A DNA stretch of 64,000 nucleotides from Actinopolyspora erythraea (GTDB lineage: Bacteria > Actinomycetota > Actinomycetes > Mycobacteriales > Pseudonocardiaceae): positions 3,844,001 to 3,908,000 of the forward strand of contig NZ_CP022752.1 in assembly GCF_002263515.1 (NCBI RefSeq). Reading direction: 5' to 3'. The first letter of the stretch is position 1, and each line of letters starts with the position of its first letter. This document shows, piece by piece, positions 45,401 through 53,688 of the stretch. A program made the translations under genes and the position numbers. Below the pieces are notes generated by a model, which worked only from the letters and a program-made list of their open reading frames with translations, made no database searches and was not told where the DNA came from.

Positions 45401-48400
45401 ACGTAGAGCACCGGCATCGCACCGCCCGCCGGTTCGGTGACGCTCGGCCCCTCGTTGCCGGTGGCGTAGAGCACCCCGCCCGCGGAGCTGGAGGTCTTGA
45501 ACCACATCTCCACGGACAGCCGGCCGCGGCCGCGCGCCTGGCTGTTGGGCAGCCGCACGTACGAGCTCTGCCCGTCGAACCCGACGGCTCCCGCCCCGCG
45601 CATCGGCGGGGAAACGCCCTGGTCGACGCCGTGGTAGGTGGCGTCGGTCAACGCGTGCACCGACTCGGCGTGCGTGCTGCCCGCCGGGTCACCCAGCGTC
45701 CAGAGGGTGTGGACGTTCTCCTCGCGCACGGCGTCGCGGTACTCGGCGGCGCCGCCGCGCGCCGCGTAGTGCTCCTGGGCGTCGGAACCGGAGACCCCGT
45801 AGGGATACAGCGCGACCTGGCCGATCGCCCCCTCGAAGTAACCCCAGGTTCCCTCGGGTTTAGCGGGCCAGTTCAGGCCGTTGAGCAGGCCGGTGCCGAC
45901 GTAGCCGTAAGGGTCGATGTTGCGCAGCTCGCCCTGCAGCGTCTCGACGGCGCTGCCGTCCAGGTACAGCGTCTGCCGCTCGGGCTTGCCGGACAGCATC
46001 ACGTGGTGCCACTGGCCGTCGTTGACCTTGTTCGCCGAGACCGCGCCCTCGGTCTTGGTGTTCCAGAAGTGGCCGTGCAGCTTGCCGTCGGTGCCCACGT
46101 AGAGCACCGGCATGGCGCCGCCGGTGGGGTTCTCGTCGTCGGGACGGTTGTTGCCCGTGGAGAACAGCACACCGCCGTCGGTGCTGGAGGTCTTGAACCA
46201 CAGTTCGACCGCCAACCGTTTTCTGCCGGTCAACGAGTCGTCCGGCAGCTGGACGTAGGAGCTCTGCCCGTCGAAGGAGCGTGCCCCGGTGTCCGGGATC
46301 GGCCCGGAGGTGCGCGAGACGGAGTGGTACTCGGCTCGCCGCAGCGCGGGATCGCCGCGCGCGGTGGTTCCCTCGTTCTCCCGAAGTCGCCAGTGGGCGT
46401 TCGGGCGCGATCCGGTCACCGCCTCGCCGTAGCGGAACCCGTCGCCCTCGGTGGCGGACTCGCCGACCTGCCAGGTACCGCCGTCCGAGTCGGTGTAGCT
46501 GGTCACCCTGGCGGTGGCCGGGTCGTAGGAGACCTCGGCCGCGTAGGCCCCACCGGCCCGCTTGATGGAGGTCAGCTGCTCGGTGGCGGTGCGGGCGGCG
46601 TAGTGCTCGGCGGCGACGGTCCGGCCGATCGGCTGGTGATACATCGCCACCTCGGCGATGTCGCCGTCGAAGTAGTCCCACTCGCCGTTGGGCGCGGCGG
46701 GCCAGTCCCTGGAGTTGAACCAGCCGGCACCGACGTGGTTGAAGGGGTCGATGTTGGCGAGCTCGCCGCTCTGGCTGCCCACGGTCCGCCCGTCGAGGAA
46801 CATGGTCTGGGTGTCGCGGGCGCCGGAGAGCACCACGTGGTGCCACTCGCCGTCGTTGACGGCCGAGTCGGTGGTGATACCGGCCACCTTGTTGTTCCAG
46901 AAGTGCCCACGCAGCTTGCCGTCGGTGCCCACGTAGAGCACCGGCATGGCGGCCTCGTTCGGCGGGGCGTCGCCGGGGCGGTCGTAACCGGTGGAGAACA
47001 GCATCTCACCGTCGGAGCTGCTGGTCCTGAACCACATCTCCACGGCGAGGTACTGCGAGTTGCGCACCATGTCGTCGGGCAGCCGCACGTAGCTGGACGA
47101 GCCGTCGAAGCTCGCGGCGTTGGTGGCACCGCCCGCGATCGGGCTGGACTCGTCGTGGGTGAGGTTGTGGGAGACCGCTTCCTTGGACTCCCAGTAGCCG
47201 GGCACCTCGCTGGTCACGGCGGTACCGGACTGCTCGGACAGTCGCCAGTAGGCGTGCGGCTTGGCGTCCAGCGTGACCGACCGGTAGTGCGAGCTGTCGG
47301 TGTAGGTGTAGTTGTCACAGGCGCCGGTCGGGTCGCAGACCCTGGTGAGCCGATCACCGTCGTAGTGGTAGTACCAGGTCAGCCCGGGATCCGAGTCGGT
47401 GCTGACCTCGGTGACGTGACCTCCGGAGACGGTCAGGTTCAGCGATCGCCCCGAGGTGGCGTCGGTGACCGAGGCGAGCTCGCCCGAGTCGTCGTAGGCG
47501 AGGTGCTGCTCACGCCCCTGGGAGTCGACGATCTCGGTCAGCCGTCCGCCCTGGTCGAACTCGTAGCGCTGGCCGCCCTTGGTGCGCAGCGTCCAACCGT
47601 CCGACTCGGTGCGCACCAGGGTGGCGGTGCGCCCGGAGGGGGTGGCGTAGTCACCGTCCGGATTGAGCCCGTAGCGGGCCTGCTGACCGGTGGGGTAGGT
47701 GACCACGACGTTGCCGGAGCCGTCGTCGTCGGGTTCGACCCGCGTGTCCCACTTGGTCGACCAGCCGGAACCGAAGGCCAGGCCCTTCCTGGGATCGAGG
47801 CTGTTGTAGGAGCGCGCCACGGACAGCTCCGGACCCACCGCCGCGATCTCGGCGTCGGTCTCGACCTCGGCGAAGTTGCCCACACCGGGGTCGACGCGTC
47901 CGGCGACCTCGTCACCGGAGGAGAGGTGGCTGGTCACCGGCGGCTGCGGCACCTTGGTGGTCAGGTGGGAGCCCTGCGTCCAGGGGCTGGCGATCCTCAT
48001 GTCGCCGATCTGGCCGTACCAGACGTAGCTCTCGCCCCAGGTGAACTCGCCTTCCGGCACCGACCAGACCGGGGAGTCCACCCAGCCGGAGTTGAAGCAG
48101 TCCTCGCCTGGCGCGGAGCACACCTTGAAGCGGTAGTTGATGCCCTCGCCCGGGTAGGAGTCCTGGTCGTGCCCGGTCAGCGCGAGCGTGGGGGTCAGCA
48201 CCGAGGCGTTGTAGCCGCTGGGCGGCGACATGGACTCCACGGCGGGCGGCTGGTTGGGCACGGTGAACTTCACCGGCGCCGACATGGGCACGCCGTCCCG
48301 GGAGAACCGGGTGGTGCCGTAGTGGTCCATGTCCCAGCGCAGCGTGTAGTCGCCCGGCGGCAGCTTCTCCACGCGGGCTTCGAGCGTGACCGTCTGTCCG

Positions 48401-50187
48401 GGAGCGACGTCGTGCGGCATGTCCGTCCACGCCGTGGAGGTGCGGGGCAGCTCCTCGCCGTCGGCGTCCCAGAGGCGGTAGCCGAGCTTGTAGTCGTTGC
48501 CCGGGGTCCAGGTGTCGCGGCCCCGGTTGGTCACGGTGACGCTCATCCGGCCGTCGTCGCTGGTGGTCACCATCGAGCTCATGCCGTCGACCTGGTATTC
48601 GGCCCAGTACGGCGTGTAGGTGATCTCCAGGTAGGGCGGGTTGGCCGAGGCGGCGCTGGCGAATTTCTTCCAGCCCTTGGAGTCGGTCTCGGAGGCGCGC
48701 AGCGCCAGCCCGTGGTTGGGCTCGCCGTGGGTCCAGCCGTGCACCAGGTCGCGTCCGGCATCGCCCAGCGGGATGTCCACCCACTGCGAGCCGCAGCTGT
48801 CGTTGTAGCCGTGGGCGAAGCTCTCGCGGGCGATCTCGCCGCCGACGTTCGGGCCGGGGTAGCTCTTGCTGCCCTGCACCGACCAGGGCTGGGTGACCGG
48901 GTGCACCGTCACCGGCCTGGCCTCGCAGGAGTAGGACCAGGTCTCGAACATCCGGAGTCTGGCGCCGAGGACGTAGTTGCCCGCCAGCTCGGAGCTGACC
49001 GAGTCGAACTTCAGGAAGGCGGCCGCCTTGTTGGTGCCGCCGTTGTAGGTGCCCACGCTCATGTTGGGCTCGCCGGAGTAGTCGCTGGTGTAGGGCGACT
49101 GCACGTAGGTGGTGCCGTCGGTGTCCTTGCCGACCACGCTGGGATCGACCTTGACCGGAAAGACGCGCTCGGGGTCCGCCAGCCACTCCTCGTCCACCGA
49201 GACCCGCAGCACGGGCTGTTCGGCGTCGCCGACGATCTCGTACTTCACGCCGTCGGAGCGCACGCCCTCGCCGGAGCGGGGGTGCACGTTGGAGTCCATC
49301 ATGTACCCCGGCGGGATGACGTGGCGGACCTCGCCCTCGGCGTCCTTGAGCAGTACCGAGCCCTCGTGCAGTTCGGGGGTGAGCTCGCCGACGTGCATCG
49401 GGAAGTCCCACACGGTCGGCGCGTCGGCCGACTTCAGCAGGATGGTCTCCTTGACGCCCACCGAGGTGGCCCGCAGGTTCAGGTCGGCCCGCGGCCGGAT
49501 CCCCGGGTAGGTGACCGAGCTGCCGGAGACCTCGGCGGCGACGTCGGCGGCCTCGGCCACCCGAAAGCCCAGGCTCTCGCCGTCGTCGAGCCCGACCGAG
49601 GCGATCTCGGCGGCACCGGCGGAGTCCGCGAAGTTCTTGGTCTGCGAGTCGGCCGATGTCTTCCAGACGTCGCCGTCCCGCTCCAGGGTCAGGTCGACCG
49701 GCTGGAAGCTGCCGTCGGCGCTCTTGGAGAACTTCTGGCTCTGGTAGACGCGCAGCGTCCTGGTGCCGTCGGCGTTGGCGAAGGTCTGGCTCTTGCTGGA
49801 GCGCTCACTCCTGAGTTCACGGCTGGTGTTCGGGTCGAACCCCTGAGTGGAGGCTTGCGGTTCGGAGCCGATGCTGACCGTCGTCCTGTCCGGCAGCTGC
49901 TGCGGCAGTTCCGGGGCGGGCGGACGCTCGTCCGGGGGAAGCCCGTCCGCGGGCGGCGCGTCGTGCGGCTGCCCGCCACCGCCCTCGGCCGAGGTGTCCT
50001 CGGTGGACGCCTCGTGGGAGCGCCCGGCGGCGCTGCCCTGCTCCTGCTCCGGGATCTCGCCCTGCACCGCTGCCTCGGCCTGCCACTGCGGGGCGTTGAG
50101 CAGGCCCACGACCACTGCCATCGCGAGCAGCAACGATCCGAGCCTGGCGGGACGCGGCGTGTTGCCACGGTGCGCGTCGTAGCTCAT
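39418..50187 (-). CDS. giant RHS/YD-repeat polymorphic toxin with LamG, Hint and nuclease-like tip
   Basis: 3,589 residues; ATG 50187 follows GAGGAA. Order by rough residue: signal or membrane segment 15-40; acidic/Pro-rich region; DNRLRE-like domain about 360-530 (TYVQSPYTSDYSGEPNMSVG); DUF6531-type start of the RHS shell near 800 (VARSYNSLDPRKGLAFGSGW); three LamG modules about 1010-1715; YD repeats to about 3045; RHS core end with LGYQGQFTDADSGKVNMGSR; Lys/Arg-rich linker about 3105-3235; Hint about 3315-3470 (NSFVPGTEVVLADG to TPVLVHN), probably self-cleaving; then a 120-residue tip. The tip has EINHIPAKTASPLAKHSGPA and MDIDDHQALYSSGG, a pattern like HNH/His-Me-finger nuclease toxins. It is secreted or surface-displayed for contact killing. 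Confidence 0.9.
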   Translation of the reverse strand: MSYDAHRGNTPRPARLGSLLLAMAVVVGLLNAPQWQAEAAVQGEIPEQEQGSAAGRSHEASTEDTSAEGGGGQPHDAPPADGLPPDERPPAPELPQQLPDRTTVSIGSEPQASTQGFDPNTSRELRSERSSKSQTFANADGTRTLRVYQSQKFSKSADGSFQPVDLTLERDGDVWKTSADSQTKNFADSAGAAEIASVGLDDGESLGFRVAEAADVAAEVSGSSVTYPGIRPRADLNLRATSVGVKETILLKSADAPTVWDFPMHVGELTPELHEGSVLLKDAEGEVRHVIPPGYMMDSNVHPRSGEGVRSDGVKYEIVGDAEQPVLRVSVDEEWLADPERVFPVKVDPSVVGKDTDGTTYVQSPYTSDYSGEPNMSVGTYNGGTNKAAAFLKFDSVSSELAGNYVLGARLRMFETWSYSCEARPVTVHPVTQPWSVQGSKSYPGPNVGGEIARESFAHGYNDSCGSQWVDIPLGDAGRDLVHGWTHGEPNHGLALRASETDSKGWKKFASAASANPPYLEITYTPYWAEYQVDGMSSMVTTSDDGRMSVTVTNRGRDTWTPGNDYKLGYRLWDADGEELPRTSTAWTDMPHDVAPGQTVTLEARVEKLPPGDYTLRWDMDHYGTTRFSRDGVPMSAPVKFTVPNQPPAVESMSPPSGYNASVLTPTLALTGHDQDSYPGEGINYRFKVCSAPGEDCFNSGWVDSPVWSVPEGEFTWGESYVWYGQIGDMRIASPWTQGSHLTTKVPQPPVTSHLSSGDEVAGRVDPGVGNFAEVETDAEIAAVGPELSVARSYNSLDPRKGLAFGSGWSTKWDTRVEPDDDGSGNVVVTYPTGQQARYGLNPDGDYATPSGRTATLVRTESDGWTLRTKGGQRYEFDQGGRLTEIVDSQGREQHLAYDDSGELASVTDATSGRSLNLTVSGGHVTEVSTDSDPGLTWYYHYDGDRLTRVCDPTGACDNYTYTDSSHYRSVTLDAKPHAYWRLSEQSGTAVTSEVPGYWESKEAVSHNLTHDESSPIAGGATNAASFDGSSSYVRLPDDMVRNSQYLAVEMWFRTSSSDGEMLFSTGYDRPGDAPPNEAAMPVLYVGTDGKLRGHFWNNKVAGITTDSAVNDGEWHHVVLSGARDTQTMFLDGRTVGSQSGELANIDPFNHVGAGWFNSRDWPAAPNGEWDYFDGDIAEVAMYHQPIGRTVAAEHYAARTATEQLTSIKRAGGAYAAEVSYDPATARVTSYTDSDGGTWQVGESATEGDGFRYGEAVTGSRPNAHWRLRENEGTTARGDPALRRAEYHSVSRTSGPIPDTGARSFDGQSSYVQLPDDSLTGRKRLAVELWFKTSSTDGGVLFSTGNNRPDDENPTGGAMPVLYVGTDGKLHGHFWNTKTEGAVSANKVNDGQWHHVMLSGKPERQTLYLDGSAVETLQGELRNIDPYGYVGTGLLNGLNWPAKPEGTWGYFEGAIGQVALYPYGVSGSDAQEHYAARGGAAEYRDAVREENVHTLWTLGDPAGSTHAESVHALTDATYHGVDQGVSPPMRGAGAVGFDGQSSYVRLPNSQARGRGRLSVEMWFKTSSSAGGVLYATGNEGPSVTEPAGGAMPVLYVGTDGKLRGHFWNDKVSGITTDSTVNDGEWHHVVLSAAGDSQRLYLDGNVVGSQSGELDNRDRYDFLGIGQVDSRDWPALPDQVWNHFEGSIGEVGFYHRPLDSASVADHYSAKQAATAVDITGPDGGVRTYTYDPNAGGRTISVTNSDGATKVYGYDTGGFVNRITDANGDTTKLVNDERGNQLSRTTCRTDGTEKCHTSYRSYYHNPDDPLDPRNGKVTEFRDARSESGSDDTYLTTYSYNAAGKLTSTSEPGKTGGAQRTTTNTYTTGEEPAPDGGTQPPGLLASETDPAGNETSYTYTSAGDLAGVTDPAGLVTEYDYDELGRKTTETQLSDSEPDGLTTTFDYDGASRLVEKVGPETENAVTGERHQRRVRNTYNGDGSIAETTVDDALGNDPARTTSYAYDNRGRRLEVTGPEGGVTRTEYDEFGEVVRRLTPTGTEYTYTYTDARHQLATMTVTGFSGDGSEPHDVVLESRAYDPAGRLASVTDAMGRTTSYTYYDDGQLAAERLLDYEDPESGETRDLLLRRYEYLGDGSESLVVRGDGQYSTSTEYDPAGRPVRSTDREGDRVLRSTETSYDAVGNPLEVIDRNPEGEITRHAESTYDPMGRRLSHTVHTGGQTLVSKSHRDQRGLVTSTVDPRGTAQGAEAAGFTTEYGYDALGRRVTVTRPEVRAESGGDPAEPVSPVTTTGYNTFGEAVAQRGPNGNVTTNAYDKAGRLVRTTRPDYTPPGASEPITATSTRSYDAAGRVVESTDALGNTTTFDYDELGNLVRRTDPAREGEQSGGVWRATYDPLGERLSTTDVTGAETHYTYDELGRTITSTVVERVPEPTRNLTTRYTYDALGNPASVTTPTGLTTTYEHDDLGNPVSMTDPAGNITESVYNAQGKPVSITEPSGVTTTYEYDLAGRLLRTADLDASGEEVRSRGFGYDRAGNQVSSTDAHGVTTTRSFDPLNRLRSVTRPVDDGEEITTSYGYDAAGNVTRATDGNGNTTVYTVNSWNLPESTIEPATERHPDAADRTYTTAYDALGRVKREIQPGGVTVSKSYDALGNLVGESGSGAEGATPDRSFGYDAAGRMTSASVSGRTNTFGYDDRGNLVSASGPSGDSTFAYDDEGRISATTTAAGEASFGYDAAGRLATAVDPLTGITASYGYDDAGRRARVEYGDQGTYREYGYDELSRLSSDTVHRADDSVSTELSYDYDVADRLISKKNSTASGTTSSKYTYDEAGRLTSWDNGDQITEYSWDAAGNLVGSGGETATFDERNRLLSRGGTEFEYSARGTVTARSAGGTTTDVRFNAYGEMTADGDKSYGYDALNRLVSAGSRSLSYAGDSLKVTSDGQSRYSYTPEGGALGVANGDSAGIAVTNQHTDLVGAVSPDDGSVSGWRSYSPFGQVSRKEGAQPSLGYQGQFTDADSGKVNMGSRWYRPGTGTFTSRDSAELDPTSTTDANRYAYAGGNPLTRIDPRGYFWGKALDVVKEVSGYNDAKRCLQGSLAGCAWTAANFTPVGKIAKGVKTAYKGYKTWSRSRKAGKAADDVPSGGRKFNRGGGSKAKSKGKSRGGGKARGRAGSRVGKVVRNVGGRVAVSAGGSAAGKTMSRAAIARAKAAAREAARKAARRKRVRDDAMTHHPKPKPSNTVSDQVRNKLDRLDNQDPVELGVLAADAASAGSEGDAGGFVPEALGAVGGLRRGGGVSRPGATPDLPDGGSARSSGSSGAGGSCTPNSFVPGTEVVLADGSRKAIEEVELGDRVLATDPETGETAPKRVTATITGQGEKHLVEVTVDVDGDRGGATESVTATGEHPFWVPTRDEWVDAADLQAGDRVRTAEGEQRLVTSIRTWTALQRVHNLTINDTHTYYAVAGETPVLVHNVKCGANGGWYGALQPAGDGKEINHIPAKTASPLAKHSGPAIRMDIDDHQALYSSGGSLPAQAWRTRQKELIDAGDFRGAMQMDVDDIRSRFGSKYDEAIREMWVSLSSNKALRRWASSLPRS
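45050..47170 (-). repeat. three tandem LamG modules inside the RHS gene
   Basis: Three homologous segments of about 600-680 bases (about 47170-46580, 46400-45750 and 45720-45050) encode copies of FDG(S/Q)SSYVRLP, LAVEMWF, MPVLYVGTDGKL and NDGEWHHV. They are long enough for recombination between copies and for assembly errors. LamG domains bind carbohydrate or cell-surface ligands, so they may serve in attachment. Confidence 0.85.
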
Positions 50188-50722
50188 CAGAAGTTCCTCA
50201 CCAGCCGTGAGCCGTGAACCGCCCCACCCCGACGGTGGTGGGACGAGCCCGACCCGACGGGAACCGAACCAGGACGACGGCGCGCCACCGCGAGGCGAAG
50301 TGACGACCCCGTCCCCTTCCGGTCCCGAACTGCACTTACCGGCGTCACGCGGCGGAGCCGACGAATCGGCCCAGCCGTCGAAACGCCCGGCGGAACTTAT
50401 CCGCGCCCCCAGGAACGAACGAAAGGAACGAGATCTTTTCGTGATCTTTTCGTTTCAATCAACGGATTTCGGCGGTGTCGATTTTCACAATTTTCGGCAT
50501 GGACAAAAAACCGGTTGACAATTACCGCGCGCACGCGACGCCGAACAATACTCTCGGTGAGAGAACTCCTCACCCCGAGGACGTGGTTCTCGCACGTTCG
50601 GTTGCGTCACGGAGCGTGCGAAGAAGAATCCACCCGGAAACGAATCACCGGCGGACGCGGCGGGCACGAGCCGCGCGGCGAGACGCCGGGAACCGACCGA
50701 CGGCTCCGGCGAAAGCGCGGGA
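50188..50722. other. 535-base RHS upstream region
   Basis: No gene recognised. The middle (about 50420-50530) is AT-rich and is the likely RHS promoter. The right part lies directly behind the epimerase stop. Confidence 0.6.
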
Positions 50723-51985
50723 TCAGCCGGACAGCTCGGCCACACCAGCGGCCGCGGCGGCAGGGCACGGCTCCGCCCCCGACGGGCAACCCGTCACGAA
50801 CGGCTCGGGGAGTCCCGGGGCCGTGCCGAGCAGCCACGCCAGCACGGTCTCGGCACGCGCGGCGCCGCGACCGTCACCGAACGGATTGCCCCCGGCCAGC
50901 ATCGACTCCCGCGCGCCGGGATCGGTGAGCAGCCACGAGGCGTGGTGCACGATCCGACCCCGCTCGGAACCCACCAGCAGGGCGCAGCCCGCGTCGACGG
51001 CCTCGGTGCGCTCGGTCACGTCGCGCAGCACCAGCACGGGCACCCCGAAGGCGGGCGCCTCCTCCTGGATCCCGCCCGAGTCCGACAGCACCAGCGTGCT
51101 GGCGGCCAGCACGTGGGCGAGCTCGCCGTAGGGCAGCGGATCGGTCACCAGCACGTTCGGGTCGGCCGCGAACACGCTCCTGGCCAGTCCACCGAGCTCG
51201 GGATTCGGGTGGGCTGGCAGCACCACCCGGATGTCCGGGTGGATTCGGGTGAGCTCCCGGACCGCTTCGAGAACGCGCCGCACCGGCTCACCCCAGGACT
51301 CCCTGCGGTGGACGGTGACGAGCACCAGGCGTCGCTCACCCGTCGCGGCCCGCTGGACCACCCCGGCCAGTTCCGGATTCTCGAACACCGGTTCGCGGCG
51401 GGCCACGGATTCGACGGCGTCGACCACGGTGTTACCCGTGACGAGAATTCTGTCGTCGGCTATCCCGCATTCCCGCAGATTCCGGGCGGCGTTCTCGGTG
51501 GGCGCAAGGTGGAAACCGCTGGCCTGAGTGACCATTCTGCGGTTGAGTTCCTCGGGAAACGGCGCGTCCAGGTCGAACGAACGCAGTCCGGCCTCCAGGT
51601 GCACCACCGGAACACGTCGCCAGAACGCGGTGAGCGCACCCGCCAACGTCGTGGTGGTGTCGCCCTGCACCAGCACGGCCTCCGGCGGGCGGCGTTCGGC
51701 CAGCTCGTCCAGGCCCTTGACCAGCTCCGCCAGCAGTTCGGGCTGGGAACCGGTGCCGCGCCGCACCGCCAAGTCCACATCGGGCTCCAGCTCGAAGGCG
51801 CGCAGCGCCTGCGAAACCATTCCCGCGTGCTGCCCCGAGGCGACCAGCACCGGACGTGTGCGGGCGTTCTCGCGGCACGCGCGGGCCACCGGCGCGAGCT
51901 TGACCGCCTCGGGGCGGGTTCCCGCGACGAGCCACACTTCTCGCTGCCCGGCGGCCACGGAACTGTTAATCTCTTCGCCGTACAT
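50723..51985 (-). CDS. wecB: UDP-N-acetylglucosamine 2-epimerase (non-hydrolysing)
   Basis: 420 residues. GT-B-fold epimerase interconverting UDP-GlcNAc and UDP-ManNAc. Motifs: VAGTRPEAVKLAPV, VQGDTTTTLAGALTAF, VHLEAGLRSFD, PEELNRRMVTQ with catalytic residues, VTVHRRESWGEP and LSDSGGIQEEAPAFG. The extra 40 C-terminal residues are Ala/Pro-rich. It is divergent from a small membrane protein and a processive GT2, so it probably supplies ManNAc-type precursor for a cell-envelope polymer made by that enzyme. Confidence 0.93.
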   Translation of the reverse strand: MYGEEINSSVAAGQREVWLVAGTRPEAVKLAPVARACRENARTRPVLVASGQHAGMVSQALRAFELEPDVDLAVRRGTGSQPELLAELVKGLDELAERRPPEAVLVQGDTTTTLAGALTAFWRRVPVVHLEAGLRSFDLDAPFPEELNRRMVTQASGFHLAPTENAARNLRECGIADDRILVTGNTVVDAVESVARREPVFENPELAGVVQRAATGERRLVLVTVHRRESWGEPVRRVLEAVRELTRIHPDIRVVLPAHPNPELGGLARSVFAADPNVLVTDPLPYGELAHVLAASTLVLSDSGGIQEEAPAFGVPVLVLRDVTERTEAVDAGCALLVGSERGRIVHHASWLLTDPGARESMLAGGNPFGDGRGAARAETVLAWLLGTAPGLPEPFVTGCPSGAEPCPAAAAAGVAELSG

Positions 51986-52122
51986 ATTCCGCGACCTCCG
52001 ACACGCCGAGAACGAACGACACTAAGCGACTCGCAGGGATCTATACCGAAAAAAGCGCGGCCTCGCATGAGCTTCCGCACTCGTGTCCGAAAACTGAAAG
52101 ATCTTGTTCGAACGGAGTGGAC

Positions 52123-52308
52123 ATGTATACTTTTCGATTCGGTGGTGCCGCCGCTTCGGGCATGGGAATCGCTGGCGCCAGCGGCAACTTCGGTGTTCTC
52201 TACGGAGTTCTGTCGATCCTGTCGCTGCTGATGCTGCTACTGGCCGTGCGGTCCGTGCGACTGCACCGGCGGCAGGACGCCGCGCTCCGAACCGGACACG
52301 AGAAATGA
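52123..52308 (+). CDS. small single-pass membrane protein coupled to GT2
   Basis: 61 residues from ATG 52123 (GGAG upstream). A Gly/Ala-rich start is followed by one strong transmembrane helix (GVLYGVLSILSLLMLLLAV) and a basic cytoplasmic tail. Its stop overlaps the GT2 start (ATGA), so the two are translationally coupled. A partner or stabiliser subunit for the glycosyltransferase is likely from this arrangement; the family is not recognised. Confidence 0.7.
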   Translation: MYTFRFGGAAASGMGIAGASGNFGVLYGVLSILSLLMLLLAVRSVRLHRRQDAALRTGHEK

Positions 52309-53576
52309 TCGGATGGTTCCCGGTAGTACTGATGATCGTACTGCTCGTCTGGTGGCCCACGCTGAACCTGGTACTCGCGGCGTTCTCGTGGCGAGTTCCG
52401 GTGCCCACCGCGAAAAAGGCGAGTACCGACTGGTTCACGTTCTTCATCGTGATCCCGGCGTTGAACGAGGAACGCGTCATCGAAAGCACCGTCAGGCACG
52501 CACTGGCCCTGGGGACGCCCGAAACGCCGGTGCGGGTGCTGGTGATCGACGACGACTCCGACGACGGAACCCGCGCGATCCTGGAGGGCATCTCCGACCC
52601 CAGACTGCACGTGATCCACCGCGAACCGCCCCGGGCACGCATCGGAAAGGGGGATTCGCTCAACCAGGCGTGCCAGTACATCCTGAACCATGCGGAGTTG
52701 GACCCCGCACGAACCGTGGTCGGCGTGATCGACGGTGACGGCCGGGGCAGCCCCAACATGCTCACCGAGGTCGCGAACATGCTGCGCGACGAGACGATCG
52801 GTGCGGTGCAGTGCGGGATACGCATCCAGAACCGCGAGGGCGTGCTGACGCTGCTGCAGGACCTGGAGTTCGGCGCGATGATGGACTCCGTGCAGCTGCT
52901 GCGGGATCTGCTCGGCAGCGTGGGACTGGGCGGCAACGGCCAGTTCATCCGGCTGTCCGTGCTCGCCTCGTACTCCTGGTCCGACAGCCTGGTGGAGGAC
53001 TACGAATTCGCGCTGCGGTTGCACTTGGACGGTGTGCGCGTCAGGTACACCAACAGTGCGCGCGTCGGCCAGCAGGGACTGCCGGACGTACCGAGGCTGT
53101 TGCGGCAACGCGCCCGCTGGGCACAGGGCAACCTGCAGTGCGCGCACCACGTTCCGAGCCTGGTGAGATCGCGTGCGGTGAGTAACCTGGCACTGCTGGA
53201 TTTCCTGCTGGCGTTGATCATGCCCTGGGCGACGGTGCCCATGTCGGTGGTCTTCAGTGGTCTGGTCGCGCTCGGCGTGGTCACCACCACCGCGGCAACC
53301 ACCGGAAACGTGCTCACGGCTGCCCCCACCATAGCGCTGACCTCCGCCACCTGGCTGCTGCTGCTGTTCCTGCCCGGTCTGGTGTGGGGGCTGGTGCACC
53401 GGCTGCGGCTGGGTGACGAGCCGCTGCGTCGATGCCTGCTGGCCGGGCTTTGCTATCCCGGTTTTCTGCTGTGCGGGGTGTTCGCCACATGGCGCGCGAT
53501 GTTTCGCAGGCTGACCCGACGGAACTCCTGGGCCAAGACAGACCGGGTGCCGGAGCAACCCCTCGTGGCGGAGTGA
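52305..53576 (+). CDS. membrane-bound processive family 2 glycosyltransferase
   Basis: 423 residues. One N-terminal helix, then a GT-A domain with FFIVIPALNEERVIESTV, DDDSDDGT, IDGDGR (metal-binding DxD), the acceptor motif LVEDYEF and the processivity motif RQRARW, followed by three to four C-terminal helices. This is the layout of hyaluronan/chitin/cellulose-type synthases, which polymerise and export a polysaccharide. With the divergent UDP-GlcNAc epimerase it suggests an N-acetylhexosamine polymer; the sugar is inferred. Confidence 0.88.
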   Translation: MIGWFPVVLMIVLLVWWPTLNLVLAAFSWRVPVPTAKKASTDWFTFFIVIPALNEERVIESTVRHALALGTPETPVRVLVIDDDSDDGTRAILEGISDPRLHVIHREPPRARIGKGDSLNQACQYILNHAELDPARTVVGVIDGDGRGSPNMLTEVANMLRDETIGAVQCGIRIQNREGVLTLLQDLEFGAMMDSVQLLRDLLGSVGLGGNGQFIRLSVLASYSWSDSLVEDYEFALRLHLDGVRVRYTNSARVGQQGLPDVPRLLRQRARWAQGNLQCAHHVPSLVRSRAVSNLALLDFLLALIMPWATVPMSVVFSGLVALGVVTTTAATTGNVLTAAPTIALTSATWLLLLFLPGLVWGLVHRLRLGDEPLRRCLLAGLCYPGFLLCGVFATWRAMFRRLTRRNSWAKTDRVPEQPLVAE

Positions 53577-53688
53577 GGTTCTCCGGGGGGGTGAACGGGA
53601 GTTTCCAGGCCGTTCGTGACGGCCCGTGGGATCTCCCGCCGCACCGCCCCGAAGCCGAGTGCCGTGCCCCACCCCGGACGATGGAAGC

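Noticed and set aside
39544..50217. A plus-strand open frame of 3,557 codons antisense to almost the whole RHS gene
   Set aside because: It mirrors the RHS codon phase in high-GC DNA, has no recognisable domain, is His/Arg/Val-rich in a repetitive manner, and ends where the RHS coding ends. Treated as a shadow.
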